In this document: positions 51,601-59,335 of the stretch, in pieces
How positions within the stretch are numbered: the first letter of the stretch is position 1
Layout of the letters: the number at the start of each line of letters is the position of its first letter
Origin: Streptomyces sp. CB02400
GTDB taxonomy: Bacteria; Actinomycetota; Actinomycetes; Streptomycetales; Streptomycetaceae
Direction of reading: 5' to 3'
NCBI RefSeq assembly: GCF_001905725.1
Contig: NZ_LIWB01000017.1
Coordinates: forward strand, 113,892 to 177,891
DNA length: 64,000 bases
Position numbers and translations under genes: made by a program
The notes under the pieces: generated by a model
Told to the model about the DNA's origin: nothing
The model's input: only the letters and a program-made list of their open reading frames with translations
Database searches by the model: none

Positions 51601-51828
51601 GCCCTTCACCTGGAAGCCGCCCATGACCAGACCGACCAGCACGGGTATGAGCAGGATCGCGTTCAGTCTGGTCGTCACGCGCCAGTTGCGCGGGGAAAGG
51701 CGGCCTCCGCTCTTGGCGGGCGCGGCCGTCGGTTCGGGACCGGGCACGGGGGCGGGCGCCGCTGTGCGCGGCGGCGGCGTGAAGTTGCCCCGGGCCGACG
51801 GCTCGGGACTGCTCTTGCTTCGCCTCAC
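48613..51828 (-). CDS. cvnA: Conservon I: CvnA sensor histidine-kinase-like protein
   Basis: This is a 1071-residue membrane sensor. A disordered N-terminus leads to a membrane segment at about 56-76 (LNAILLIPVLVGLVMGGF), then an extracytoplasmic nitrate/nitrite-sensing (NIT)-like helical domain, a second membrane segment at about 385-408 and a HAMP linker. A kinase-like core follows (RLDHLATRMRRNGENLLVLAG, ELLENATTFSSPQ, DKGIGL, GLFVVGRL) ending near 705. The rest is a long Gln/Tyr/Pro-rich tail. The ATP-binding N and G boxes are present. No response regulator is adjacent; CvnBCD are the presumed partners. Confidence 0.95.
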   Translation of the reverse strand: MRRSKSSPEPSARGNFTPPPRTAAPAPVPGPEPTAAPAKSGGRLSPRNWRVTTRLNAILLIPVLVGLVMGGFQVKGSIDTWNEAEDAENTARLVQASLTYANALYNERDVTAVPLLQGKGTDDPDVVKARAATDKAADAFDEAAQSMPDKPGLKRRMELFRKAEPQLTELRAAAYTSKLKGVATEEGYVTVAHPLMEFANDLGLGTGNVTSYGRTVYAISLTKSALSLERAIGMHLLVKPGPTDSQLASQRVALTSYAYLERIAIEEYRGGGTEADVEKLEQTAQRIQAEGKVMAREAKQKDPDYVAPPAKPETMISELGRLPSTDASARADLAAQGITPANWWAVSTLKFDGYSEIESDLTDTAVNEAAQIADDAQRDAFITGAAVVIALLAAFILAGMVARQMSRSMRQLRNAAFGIAEQRLPMLVDQLSRTDPGRVDTKVAPIPISTTDEIGEVARAFDQVHREAVRLASEQALLRGNINAIFTNLSRRNQSLIEGQLTLITDLENNEADPDQLENLFRLDHLATRMRRNGENLLVLAGEEPGRRWDQPVPLVDVLRAASSEVEQYERIELSGVPEAEIHGRAVTDLVHLLAELLENATTFSSPQTKVRVTATRLPDGRVMVEIHDKGIGLTAEDFADINHKLANPPTVDAAISQRMGLFVVGRLSDRHGIRVQLRPSGEQAGTTSLVMLPDAITHGGGGEQQPDRDEFTVSQIIPEQNFQGEDFGRQPLRTAAELGFDDSRYTEVPDDIRDLDPVGRSLMREERRAALESQAQPEPAAANAQETPEAPAYPDGFAAPQGYDDGQGYQDNGRGFDGGYQEQQTAGYDQQAYDNGQRTAYEEPQQQAYGEGFYAPDGPPAQNDAFSSNGGYPDASYAEPAQDDWPQQGGYHNGYPDQYPAQAPESENAQAADAREQDSVGFDRPGPAVSDVHPLTDAGLPRRGSTAGGANGSGGARRVNQEPPASTPEGDGDSGWRSANDERWQQASSLRKPKAGGVTSSGLPRRVPKANLVQGAAETTPQGGPQVSRAPEDVRGRLSNLRRGVQKGRSAGSETNGQGFGSDSTYNQER

Positions 51829-52204
51829 TCGACCAACAACCTCTCGGCGGTCGGCACCATCGTTGTGCCGCTGTGTCTCAGAGCCCGGTGTGCCATCGAC
51901 TGTGGAGTACGTCTTTGACTATTGGGCAGTTCAGGCATTCCAGCATGCCGACCAGCGCTCTTCCAAACATGGGAAGGCGAGGAATCCGAGTGATGTAAGT
52001 CCCAGATAAAACGGTCATACAGAGCGAGCACCGGCAAAAGGCGGTTCGTTCGTGCGCGCAGCGGTACCGCGCGACCGCGTCGCGTGTCGGCCTCCCTCGA
52101 TTCCTCTGCCGAAACGTTATGAACACCGGGGCCGGCCGTGTCAAAGGACACAACCGGCTCCGGGGCATCTACGACAACTGCCGTATGTCGCTTCTTTTTT
52201 GGCT
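51829..52204. other. Intergenic region between the two conservons
   Basis: I see no credible gene in these 376 bases. The stretch at 51985-52030 is A+T-rich and probably holds the conservon I promoter. The 3' portion contains the terminator-like hairpin of conservon II (52131-52158) followed by a run of T on the plus strand near 52194. Confidence 0.6.
52131..52158 (-). terminator. Terminator-like hairpin downstream of conservon II
   Basis: Arms GCCGGCCGTGTC (52131-52142) and GACACAACCGGC (52147-52158), with one mismatch, enclose AAAG. It lies 46 bases past the cvnD stop. Confidence 0.65.
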
Positions 52205-52795
52205 CTACCTGAGACGCGCCATGAGAGCGTGCTCGACCAATGTGATCAGCGCACTCTTCGCATCCGCGCGGTGCCGGGCGTCGGTGGTGATGATCGGGGT
52301 GTCGGGACCGATCTGGAGCGCCTCGCGCACCTCTTCCGGCTGGTAGGGCTGCTGCCCGTCGAACCCGTTGAGGGCGACCACGAAGGGAAGCCCCGAGTTC
52401 TCGAAGTAGTCCACCGCCGGGAAGCAGTCCGCCAGCCGGCGGGTGTCCACCAGGACCACCGCGCCGATGGCGCCGCGCACCAGGTCGTCCCACATGAACC
52501 AGAAGCGGTCCTGGCCGGGCGTACCGAACAGGTACAGGATCAGGTCCTGGTCCAGGGTGATGCGGCCGAAGTCCATGGCCACCGTGGTGGTGGTCTTGTC
52601 CCCGGTGTGGGTGAGGTCGTCGATGCCCGCCGAGGCGGACGTCATGACGGCCTCCGTGCGCAGCGGGTTGATCTCCGAGACGGCGCCGACGAACGTGGTC
52701 TTGCCCACGCCGAAGCCGCCCGCCACCACGATCTTCGCGGACGTGGTGGCACGGTTTTCGGAGACCGCCCCGCCGTTAGAGCTTGCGAAGTCCAC
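52205..52795 (-). CDS. cvnD: Conservon II: CvnD Ras-like GTPase
   Basis: This 196-residue GTPase carries GGFGVGKTTF, FGTPGQDRF and NGFDG motifs. From residue 15 onward it is almost identical to the conservon I copy, with only a few conservative substitutions (such as I to V in IGAVVLV), so gene conversion or recent duplication of this part is likely. It overlaps cvnC by 20 bases exactly as in conservon I. By recollection of S. coelicolor order this is the cvn1 copy, which influences antibiotic production and development there. Confidence 0.95.
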   Translation of the reverse strand: MDFASSNGGAVSENRATTSAKIVVAGGFGVGKTTFVGAVSEINPLRTEAVMTSASAGIDDLTHTGDKTTTTVAMDFGRITLDQDLILYLFGTPGQDRFWFMWDDLVRGAIGAVVLVDTRRLADCFPAVDYFENSGLPFVVALNGFDGQQPYQPEEVREALQIGPDTPIITTDARHRADAKSALITLVEHALMARLR

Positions 52796-53171
52796 TGAGC
52801 ACCCTTTCGAGCAGTGTCACATCCGGGGCGCCGGTCGTCTCGTCGCCGCCCGGCTGGTGCACGGCGACGAGTCCCGCCTCCGCCAAGTCGGCCACCAGGA
52901 TCCGGGCAACACCCAGCGGCATGTTGAGCAGCGCCGAGACCTCGGCGACCGACTTCACCTCACGGCACAGGTGGCAGATGCGCTGGTGCTCCGGAAGGAG
53001 TCCCATGAGCGCTGCCGGGTCGGCCGTCGTACTGATCAGTGCCTCGATGGCCAGCTGGTAACGCGGCCTGGTCCGGCCGCCGGTCATCGCATACGGACGC
53101 ACCAGTGGCTGGTCGCCCTCGTCCTCGTACGGCTCCGCGTACGGATCATGAGAGGCGGTGGGCGGGGTCAT
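52776..53171 (-). CDS. cvnC: Conservon II: CvnC, DUF742 protein
   Basis: This 131-residue DUF742 protein is the compact form, with a short acidic N-terminus (MTPPTASHDPYAEPYEDEG) in place of the 80-residue disordered extension of its paralogue. The core LVRPYAMTGGRTRPRYQLAIEAL, ICHLCREVKSVAEVSALLNM and PDVTLLERVLSGLRKL is conserved. ATG 53171 is selected since GGAGGA lies 4 bases upstream; longer readings upstream lack coding character. Confidence 0.93.
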   Translation of the reverse strand: MTPPTASHDPYAEPYEDEGDQPLVRPYAMTGGRTRPRYQLAIEALISTTADPAALMGLLPEHQRICHLCREVKSVAEVSALLNMPLGVARILVADLAEAGLVAVHQPGGDETTGAPDVTLLERVLSGLRKL

Positions 53172-53283
53172 GGGTCCTCCGGGCGGGACAGCAAGTCGGT
53201 CAGTCAAGCCGTCTGACGGGGCCGGTGGGGGGAAATGTGGCGGCCGGACGGTGATTTGGTGAGACGGGTGGTGCCGGGGCCGA

Positions 53284-53706
53284 TCAGTGGAGCAGACTTC
53301 CTTGTAGCTCAGCGCGGAGGTCCGGGGTGAGGACCGCTCCCGCACGGTCGACCAGGAGCGCCATCTCGTAGCCGACGAGGCCGATGTCGCACTCGGGGTG
53401 CGCGAGAACGGCCAGGGACGAGCCGTCCGAGACGGACATGAGGAAGAGGAATCCCCGCTCCATCTCGACGACCGTCTGGGCCACGTTGCCGCCTTCGAAG
53501 ATCCGGGAGGCGCCGGCCGTCAGGGAGGTCAGTCCCGAAGCGACGGCCGCGAGCTGGTCCGCGCGGTCGCGCGGGAACCCCTCGGACAGTGCCAGCAGGA
53601 GACCGTCGGCGGACACGACGACGGTGTGGGACACCCCGGGGGTGTTGTCCACGAAGTTGGTGATCAACCAGTTGAGGTTCTGTGCCGCCTGGCTCATCGG
53701 GCTCAA
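53284..53706 (-). CDS. cvnB: Conservon II: CvnB, roadblock/LC7-domain protein
   Basis: This 140-residue roadblock/LC7 protein is nearly identical to its conservon I paralogue. The likely start is TTG 53706, six bases after AGGAG and directly abutting the cvnA stop; ATG 53697 is the alternative. A rare TTG start with coupling to cvnA would keep CvnB output tied to CvnA synthesis. It is followed by a 112-base gap before cvnC. Confidence 0.92.
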   Translation of the reverse strand: MSPMSQAAQNLNWLITNFVDNTPGVSHTVVVSADGLLLALSEGFPRDRADQLAAVASGLTSLTAGASRIFEGGNVAQTVVEMERGFLFLMSVSDGSSLAVLAHPECDIGLVGYEMALLVDRAGAVLTPDLRAELQGSLLH

Positions 53707-56700
53707 CTAACGCTCCTGCTGGTGAGTGGGGTTCGGGAAGCTGCCGGTCTGGGTGGTACCGGCCTGACGACCCTGTGCGATACCCCGACGGAGATTGGTC
53801 AGCCGGCCGCGCACGTCATCGGGGGCGCGCGAGACCTGAGGACCGCTCTGGTGCTGTTGCTGCTGAGCCGTGCCCGGGACGAGGTTCGCCTTGGGTACCC
53901 GGCGCGGCAGGCCGGAGGTGGTGACGCCGCCCGCGGCCGGCTGCCGGACGCGTTCGGCCTGCCGGACCAGCTCGTCGTTGGGCGAGCTGCGCCAGGCGGT
54001 GGAAGCGGACCGCTGCGGACCGGTGGGGGCCTGCGGCTGCTGGGGCTGCTGGTGCTGTTGCTGCTGCTGGGGTGCCTGAGCCGAGCCGTTGCCCTGCTCC
54101 TGCCCGCCGCCGTGGAACCAGTTGGTCTCCAGCGTGTCGTACAGCGGCGTACGGCCGTCGCCCGGGCCGGACGCGGGCGGCAGTGCCCACGCGTCGGACA
54201 CCGCGCGCCCCTCGGGCCGCTGCGCGGCACCGCCGGGGCCCTGCTGCTCCGGGTGGGCCGGACGCTGCTGCGGGGCCGGCGGACGCGGGGCGACCGGGCC
54301 GGCTCCGTGCGTGCCGTTCGGCTGCGGACGCTCGTACTGACCGGTGACGGCCGGGTCCGCGGCGTTCGGACGCTCCGGGAGGGAGTGACGGCCCGTGGCA
54401 CCGTTGTCCTGGCCCGGCATCTGGAACTGGCCGGTGGAGCCGTTGTCGTAGCCCTGCGGGACGGGGAACTGGCCCGTCGCGGCCGGGTTCTGCCCGCCCG
54501 GACCACCCGGACCGCCCTGCGGGGCGCCGAAGATGTCACCGCGGAGGAACGGACCCGTGTTCTGTGAACCGTTCGCACCGGGCTGGGCGTACTGACCCGT
54601 GTTCTGGGAACCGTTCGTACCGGGCTGGGCGTACTGGCCCGTGTCCTGGGAACCGTTCGTACCGGACTGAGCGTACTGACCCGTGTCCTGGGAACCGTTC
54701 GCACCCGGCTGGGCGTACTGGCCCGTGTTCTGCGGGGCGTCGGCACCGGGGGCGCCGTAAGCGGGCGCACCGGGGTTCTGACGCTCGTCGAACCGGGGGA
54801 TCTCCGCCGTCGCACCGGGGCCCTGCCGGTCGTCGAACCGGGGCATGGCCGAGGTCCGGGCGGCGTCCGGCTCCTCGTGACCGCGCGGGGCGTCCAGCGA
54901 GGCGCGCGGCACCGGCGGCTGGGCGTTCTCGTCGCTCCAGCTCGGCACGCGCGGCTGCTGCTGGTCACCGCCGGGCAGCTCCGGACGCGCACCGCCGCGC
55001 GGCGGAAGCTGCGGACGACGGGAGCGCTCGGGCTTTCCGTTGCCGCGCTGCGGCGGCACCTGGCCGCGGCCGCCACCGAAGGCGTCCTGGTCCTGCTGTC
55101 CGTTCGGGCCCGCGGCCTGCATGCCCTGCGGGGCACCGGGCGCCTGGCCACCGAAGCCGGCCGGAGCCGGACGGCCCTGCGGAGCCGCACCGGGGGCACC
55201 CCGGTCGAACAGCGACGGCGTGGAGTTGGCCGGCTGGCCCTGCGGCCCCCGCGCTCCGTCGGGCCGGCCCGCGCCGTCCCGTCCGGGCAGCGCGGCGCGC
55301 GGACCCTGACCGGCACCGAGCCGGCCACCGCCGGGCGCACCGGCACCGAGAGCACCGCCCGCGGACTGACCGGCACCGGCGGCACGCCGTGCGGCAGCGG
55401 CGCCCGCGGCGGCCTGCGCGGCGGCGGGGCCACCGCCGCCCGCGCCCGGCTGACCCGGCTTGCCCTGCGGCTTCTTGCCGCCCTGGGCGACATCCACGGG
55501 CAGCATGACCAGCGCGGTCGTACCACCGGAGTCGGACGGACGGAGCTGGATGCGGATGCCGTGGCGCTGCGACAGACGGCCGACCACGAACAGACCCATG
55601 CGGCGGGAGACGGAGACGTCCACGGTGGGCGGCGAGGCGAGCCGCTCGTTGATCGCCGCCAGGTCCTCCGGCGACAGACCGATACCGGTGTCGTGGATCT
55701 CGATCAGCACCCGGCCGTCGGGCAGCGCGTGACCGGTGACCTTGACCTTGGTCTGCGGCGAGGAGAACGAGGTCGCGTTCTCCAGCAGCTCGGCGAGCAG
55801 GTGCACGAGGTCGTTGACCACACGGCCGGCCACTTCGGTGCTCGGCACGGAGGCCAGCTCGATGCGCTCGTACTGCTCCACCTCGGACGCGGCGGCACGG
55901 AGCACGTCGACCAGCGGGACCGGACGGGTCCAGCGTCGGCCGGGCTCCTCACCCGCGAGGACGAGGAGGTTCTCACCGTTACGGCGCATACGCGTGGCGA
56001 GGTGGTCCAGCTTGAACAGCGAGGAGAGCTGGTCCGGGTCGGCCTCGCGGGACTCGAGCTCGGAGATCAGCGAGAGCTGGCGCTGGATCAGACCCTGGGA
56101 GCGGCGCGAGAGGTTGGTGAACATCGCGTTGACGTTGCCCCGCAGCAGGGCCTGCTCGGCGGCGAGGCGGACCGCCTCGCGGTGCACGTCGTCGAAGGCC
56201 GCGGCCACCTTGCCGATCTCGTCCCGGGAGTGCACACCGACCGACTCCACGGACGTGTCGACGTCCTGCGGGTCGGACTCGGAGAGCTGCTTGACCAGCT
56301 CGGGCAGGCGTTCCTGGGCGACCTTGGTGGCGGTGTCCTCCAGCCGGCGCAGCGAGCGGATCATGGAGCGGGCCACGACGAAGGCGCCGACCAGCGACAC
56401 ACCGAGCACGAGCAGGATCAGCACACCGGAGATGATCGCGTCGCGCTCGGTGGCGCTGCGCAGCTCACGGGCCTGCTGTTCCATGTCCTCGAGCAGGTAG
56501 AGCTCGATGTTCTTCATCTGCTGGAGCTTGATGGAGCTGTCGTCCAGCCAGTCGCGGTAGGACCGCGCGCCGACCGACGTGAGGCCGAACTCCGAGGCCA
56601 GGGCACGCCCGGCGTACTCGTCGGTGGCCTTGATCGTGCTGTTGCCCTCCTCGATCGGCAGCAGCAGCTCGGTGGCGGCGACGTCGCCGTAGATGCTCTT

Positions 56701-57603
56701 GAAGCTGCGGAGCTCGGACTTCTGGCTCGCCAGCGACGACTCGGCGTAGAGCCGGTCGTTGTCGGAGAGATCGCCCTTGGTGGTGTTGCTGGCGGGCAGC
56801 GCCGCGGCGAGGACCGCGCGCTGGATCGACGCGTACTCCTTGGCGGAGGAGAAGGACGCCAGGGCACGGGTGCGCTGGATCATCTCGGGGTTGCTGGTCG
56901 CCTCCGCCATGTCCTGCGAGAGCTCGACCAGCTTCTCGATCAGGCGGTGGTAACCCTCGACGGTCTGGGTGGAGTTCCCCTCCGACTGGTACGCCGTGTT
57001 GCGGATCTTCTCGAGCTCGCCCAGTTCACCGGCGAGCTGCACCAGGTTGTCGCGGACGCCCTTGAGGTTGCCGTCCTTGCTGGCGTCGTCGATCTCCTCG
57101 GAGCTGTCGATGAAGAGGTTGCGCGCCCGGTCGGTCTTCTCGCGGTAGCCCTTGACCGAGAAGTCGGTGGCCTTGCCGCCGTGCGCCAGCGGGCCGGCCG
57201 ACTGGTCGCGCTCCTCCTGGAGCGCGTGGGCCAGTTCGGTGGCCTGCTTGGTCATGTCGGTCAGCAGCTTCATGTTGTCGAGCTGCTGGATGTCGTCCAA
57301 CGACTGGTTGATACGCAGCGCGCCCAGCGAGGTGGCCGCGACCACCGGAAGGGCGAGCAGCGACACCAGACGGGTCGAGATCCGCCAGTTCCGCAGGGCT
57401 ATTCGCGGCCCCGGGCCGGCCGGGCGCTTCGGGGCGGCCGGCGCCGGGCTCGGCTTGTCGGCTCCCTCGCCGCCGTTCCCGGCAGCGTCCGGGCCCTGGT
57501 TCTGGGCGTGCTGGGGCGAGGAGCCGACGGCCTTGGGGCCAGTCCCGCCCTGCGGCTCCGGCTCTGCCGAAGCGCTGCCATCCCTCTTGAAACGTCCCTG
57601 CAC
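53707..57603 (-). CDS. cvnA: Conservon II: CvnA sensor histidine-kinase-like protein with repeat-rich tail
   Basis: This is a 1298-residue membrane sensor. Membrane segments lie at about 73-95 (STRLVSLLALPVVAATSLGAL) and 388-411, flanking an extracytoplasmic NIT-like helical domain. HAMP and kinase-like regions follow (KLDHLATRMRRNGENLLVLAG, ELLENATSFSSPQ, DTGIGL, GLFVVGRL), ending near 705. The tail of about 590 residues is Gly/Gln/Pro-rich and includes four tandem 14-residue units (TGQYAQPGANGSQN type) at about 958-1014. GTG 57603 (MQGRFKRDG) is the chosen start; the frame is open to 57876 but that part does not look coding. Its sensor core resembles the conservon I CvnA while the tails are unrelated. 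Confidence 0.93.
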   Translation of the reverse strand: MQGRFKRDGSASAEPEPQGGTGPKAVGSSPQHAQNQGPDAAGNGGEGADKPSPAPAAPKRPAGPGPRIALRNWRISTRLVSLLALPVVAATSLGALRINQSLDDIQQLDNMKLLTDMTKQATELAHALQEERDQSAGPLAHGGKATDFSVKGYREKTDRARNLFIDSSEEIDDASKDGNLKGVRDNLVQLAGELGELEKIRNTAYQSEGNSTQTVEGYHRLIEKLVELSQDMAEATSNPEMIQRTRALASFSSAKEYASIQRAVLAAALPASNTTKGDLSDNDRLYAESSLASQKSELRSFKSIYGDVAATELLLPIEEGNSTIKATDEYAGRALASEFGLTSVGARSYRDWLDDSSIKLQQMKNIELYLLEDMEQQARELRSATERDAIISGVLILLVLGVSLVGAFVVARSMIRSLRRLEDTATKVAQERLPELVKQLSESDPQDVDTSVESVGVHSRDEIGKVAAAFDDVHREAVRLAAEQALLRGNVNAMFTNLSRRSQGLIQRQLSLISELESREADPDQLSSLFKLDHLATRMRRNGENLLVLAGEEPGRRWTRPVPLVDVLRAAASEVEQYERIELASVPSTEVAGRVVNDLVHLLAELLENATSFSSPQTKVKVTGHALPDGRVLIEIHDTGIGLSPEDLAAINERLASPPTVDVSVSRRMGLFVVGRLSQRHGIRIQLRPSDSGGTTALVMLPVDVAQGGKKPQGKPGQPGAGGGGPAAAQAAAGAAAARRAAGAGQSAGGALGAGAPGGGRLGAGQGPRAALPGRDGAGRPDGARGPQGQPANSTPSLFDRGAPGAAPQGRPAPAGFGGQAPGAPQGMQAAGPNGQQDQDAFGGGRGQVPPQRGNGKPERSRRPQLPPRGGARPELPGGDQQQPRVPSWSDENAQPPVPRASLDAPRGHEEPDAARTSAMPRFDDRQGPGATAEIPRFDERQNPGAPAYGAPGADAPQNTGQYAQPGANGSQDTGQYAQSGTNGSQDTGQYAQPGTNGSQNTGQYAQPGANGSQNTGPFLRGDIFGAPQGGPGGPGGQNPAATGQFPVPQGYDNGSTGQFQMPGQDNGATGRHSLPERPNAADPAVTGQYERPQPNGTHGAGPVAPRPPAPQQRPAHPEQQGPGGAAQRPEGRAVSDAWALPPASGPGDGRTPLYDTLETNWFHGGGQEQGNGSAQAPQQQQQHQQPQQPQAPTGPQRSASTAWRSSPNDELVRQAERVRQPAAGGVTTSGLPRRVPKANLVPGTAQQQQHQSGPQVSRAPDDVRGRLTNLRRGIAQGRQAGTTQTGSFPNPTHQQER

Positions 57604-58209
57604 TAGCGTCGCAACCTCTGAACCAGGCACCCCTCCGCGTGAACGGCGAGGCACGGTGTCGGCGTCATAGGGGCGCCCTGAATACGCCCCCGTGGTGGTC
57701 GTGAGTGACCGGCGCTGGTTCCCCCTTCTCGCCCGCCACTCGGCGCGTCTGTGCGCCCCCTGTGCGCCGGGTCGATCCTGCGGCGGTTCCGTGGAATTCC
57801 AGCACAGTGCAGGATCTCCAACAAGGCCCACGGGCTTACCCGTGAGATACGTGACACCACGTGAGTGACGAGTCACCGGGGGTAGAAAGTGATCTCGTCC
57901 ATAAGGGACGTATGCCCGCGAGTCGGCGGGCGGCTCCAGGTGTCCCAGTCGCCATGATCAGGAGCGGAATGATGGCTTCAGGGGGAGAATGTCCGATTCC
58001 GTCTCGTCGGGGACCGGGTCGAAATGGGCGGTTTGTCCGGCGATCCGTGAGCAAAATCACACCATGATCAAGGGCTCCAGCCCAGGTTGGCGGGGAATTG
58101 CATGTTTAGCCTGACGCTTTACAGGGATGGCAAAACCGACAACCCGCGCCCTCACCGGGGTCTCCTACCCCCTCCGGGCGCCCGCGAACAGGACAGGGTC
58201 AAGTAAACA
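57604..58209. other. Long non-coding region upstream of conservon II and the 62-aa gene
   Basis: No credible gene is visible in these 606 bases. A short perfect dyad GTGAC-GA-GTCAC lies at 57865-57876, within a cluster of GTGA/TCAC motifs that could bind a regulator of the divergent transcripts. The A+T-rich stretch near 58095-58130 is the probable promoter of the small gene at 58210. Confidence 0.5.
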
Positions 58210-58398
58210 GTGAAGACGACGACGATGTTCCACAAGATCGCCAACCCGCGGCGCACCACGCTGGCGCACCTCGACGGCGCCGATGAACTGCAGACGCCGG
58301 TCCAGCAGGAGCACACCGTCGACCTCCCGGCCCAGACTGCCAACCCCAAGCGCACCATCCTGATGGAGATCCCGGTCGCGGCCGCCGCCGCGAAGTGA
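58210..58398 (+). CDS. Small protein with duplicated ANPxRTxL motif (62 aa), unknown function
   Basis: I do not recognise this protein. It is 62 residues, has no signal peptide or membrane segment, and contains an internal repeat: IANPRRTTLAHLDG near residues 10-23 and TANPKRTILMEIPV near 43-56, separated by a Gln/Asp/Glu-rich linker. It ends in a poly-Ala helix (AAAAAK). GTG 58210 follows AGGACAGGG; ATG 58225 (MFHKIANP) is an alternative. It stands alone with a 400+ base leader region and its own terminator, so it is probably a separately regulated, abundant transcript. A peptide precursor or a small regulator are both possible; neither is shown. Confidence 0.7.
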   Translation: MKTTTMFHKIANPRRTTLAHLDGADELQTPVQQEHTVDLPAQTANPKRTILMEIPVAAAAAK

Positions 58399-58434
58399 CA
58401 CCGGTCCATACGCGCACCGGCCGCGAAACACTCA

Positions 58435-58466
58435 AGGGGCGTCCCCGTGGCAACGGGGACGCCCCT
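58435..58466 (+). terminator. Terminator of the 62-aa gene
   Basis: Perfect 14-bp arms AGGGGCGTCCCCGT (58435-58448) and ACGGGGACGCCCCT (58453-58466) enclose a 4-base loop. Confidence 0.85.
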
Positions 58467-58549
58467 CGTCATTGCGCGGGGCGCGGACCCCTGCCGCGTT
58501 AGCCTGGGGCGTCAGACTTCAGCCGATCGGTCAAGGGGACAAGCATCCC

Positions 58550-59335
58550 GTGCGCATCGCCAGATTCTCCATCGACGGGAACGTCGCCTTCGGCGCGGTC
58601 GAGGGCGAGAAGCAGGACGAACTCGTCCTGGACATCATCAAGGGCATCCCGTTCGCGGACTTCGAGCTCTCCGGCACCAAGGTCCCGGTGAGCAAGGTCA
58701 GGCTGCTGCCCCCGGTGCTCCCCAACAAGGTGGTGGCCTTCGGCCGCAACTACGCCGAACACGCCAGGGAACTCGGCAACGAGGTGCCCGACGCCCCGTT
58801 CGCCTTCTTCAAGCCCTCCACCTCGGTGATCGGCCCCGGCGACGAGATCCAGTACCCCTCCTTCTCCCAGGAGGTGCACCACGAGGCCGAGCTGGCCGTG
58901 GTCATCGGCCGGATGTGCCGCGAGGTCCCGCGCGAGCGCGTCAAGGACGTGATCTTCGGCTACACCTGCGCCAACGACATCACCGCGCGCGACGTCCAGA
59001 AGCGCGAGAAGCAGTGGGCCCGGGCCAAGGGCTTCGACACCTCCTGCCCGCTCGGCCCCTGGGTGGAGACGGACATCGACATCGCCGCCGCCGGCGACCT
59101 GACCATCCAGCTCACGGTCAACGGCGCCCAGCGCCAGCTCGGCCGCACCAGCGAGATGATCCACTCCATCGAGGACCTGATCGTCAACATCTCCGAGGCC
59201 ATGACGCTGCTCCCGGGCGACGTCGTCCTCACGGGCACCCCGGCTGGGGTCGGCCCCCTCAACGTCGGCGACGAGGTCGCCGTCACCATCGAAGGCATCG
59301 GCACTCTCACCAACAAGGTTGTCAAGCGTGGCTAG
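58550..59335 (+). CDS. Fumarylacetoacetate hydrolase family protein
   Basis: This 261-residue FAH-fold enzyme has the metal-binding signatures VVAFGRNYAEHARELG, HHEAELAVVIGR (Glu-x-Glu) and DITARDVQKREKQWARAKGFDTSCPLGPW, plus the C-terminal LLPGDVVLTGTPAGVGPLNVGD. It most resembles acylpyruvase/oxaloacetate decarboxylase FAHD1-like or 2-hydroxyhepta-2,4-diene-dioate isomerase types; the exact substrate is not readable. GTG 58550 has AAGGGGA upstream. Its stop overlaps the gltX start by 8 bases, so the two are cotranscribed, an arrangement typical of Streptomyces. Confidence 0.9.
   Translation: MRIARFSIDGNVAFGAVEGEKQDELVLDIIKGIPFADFELSGTKVPVSKVRLLPPVLPNKVVAFGRNYAEHARELGNEVPDAPFAFFKPSTSVIGPGDEIQYPSFSQEVHHEAELAVVIGRMCREVPRERVKDVIFGYTCANDITARDVQKREKQWARAKGFDTSCPLGPWVETDIDIAAAGDLTIQLTVNGAQRQLGRTSEMIHSIEDLIVNISEAMTLLPGDVVLTGTPAGVGPLNVGDEVAVTIEGIGTLTNKVVKRG

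Noticed and set aside
48193..51918. Long plus-strand open frame opposite conservon I
   Set aside because: Antisense of cvnA and cvnB, caused by high GC third positions; the translated sequence is repetitive Leu/Gly/Val/Arg with no motif.
54560..54735. CRISPR-like direct repeats
   Set aside because: The 42-base units have no spacers, lie in frame inside cvnA and encode a protein repeat.
54877..57606. 909-codon plus-strand frame opposite conservon II cvnA
   Set aside because: Shadow frame; the minus strand encodes recognisable kinase motifs through the same bases.
57604..57876. 91-residue N-terminal extension of conservon II CvnA
   Set aside because: Open frame but Arg-rich and unlike a coding start; GTG 57603 gives the N-terminus expected for CvnA.
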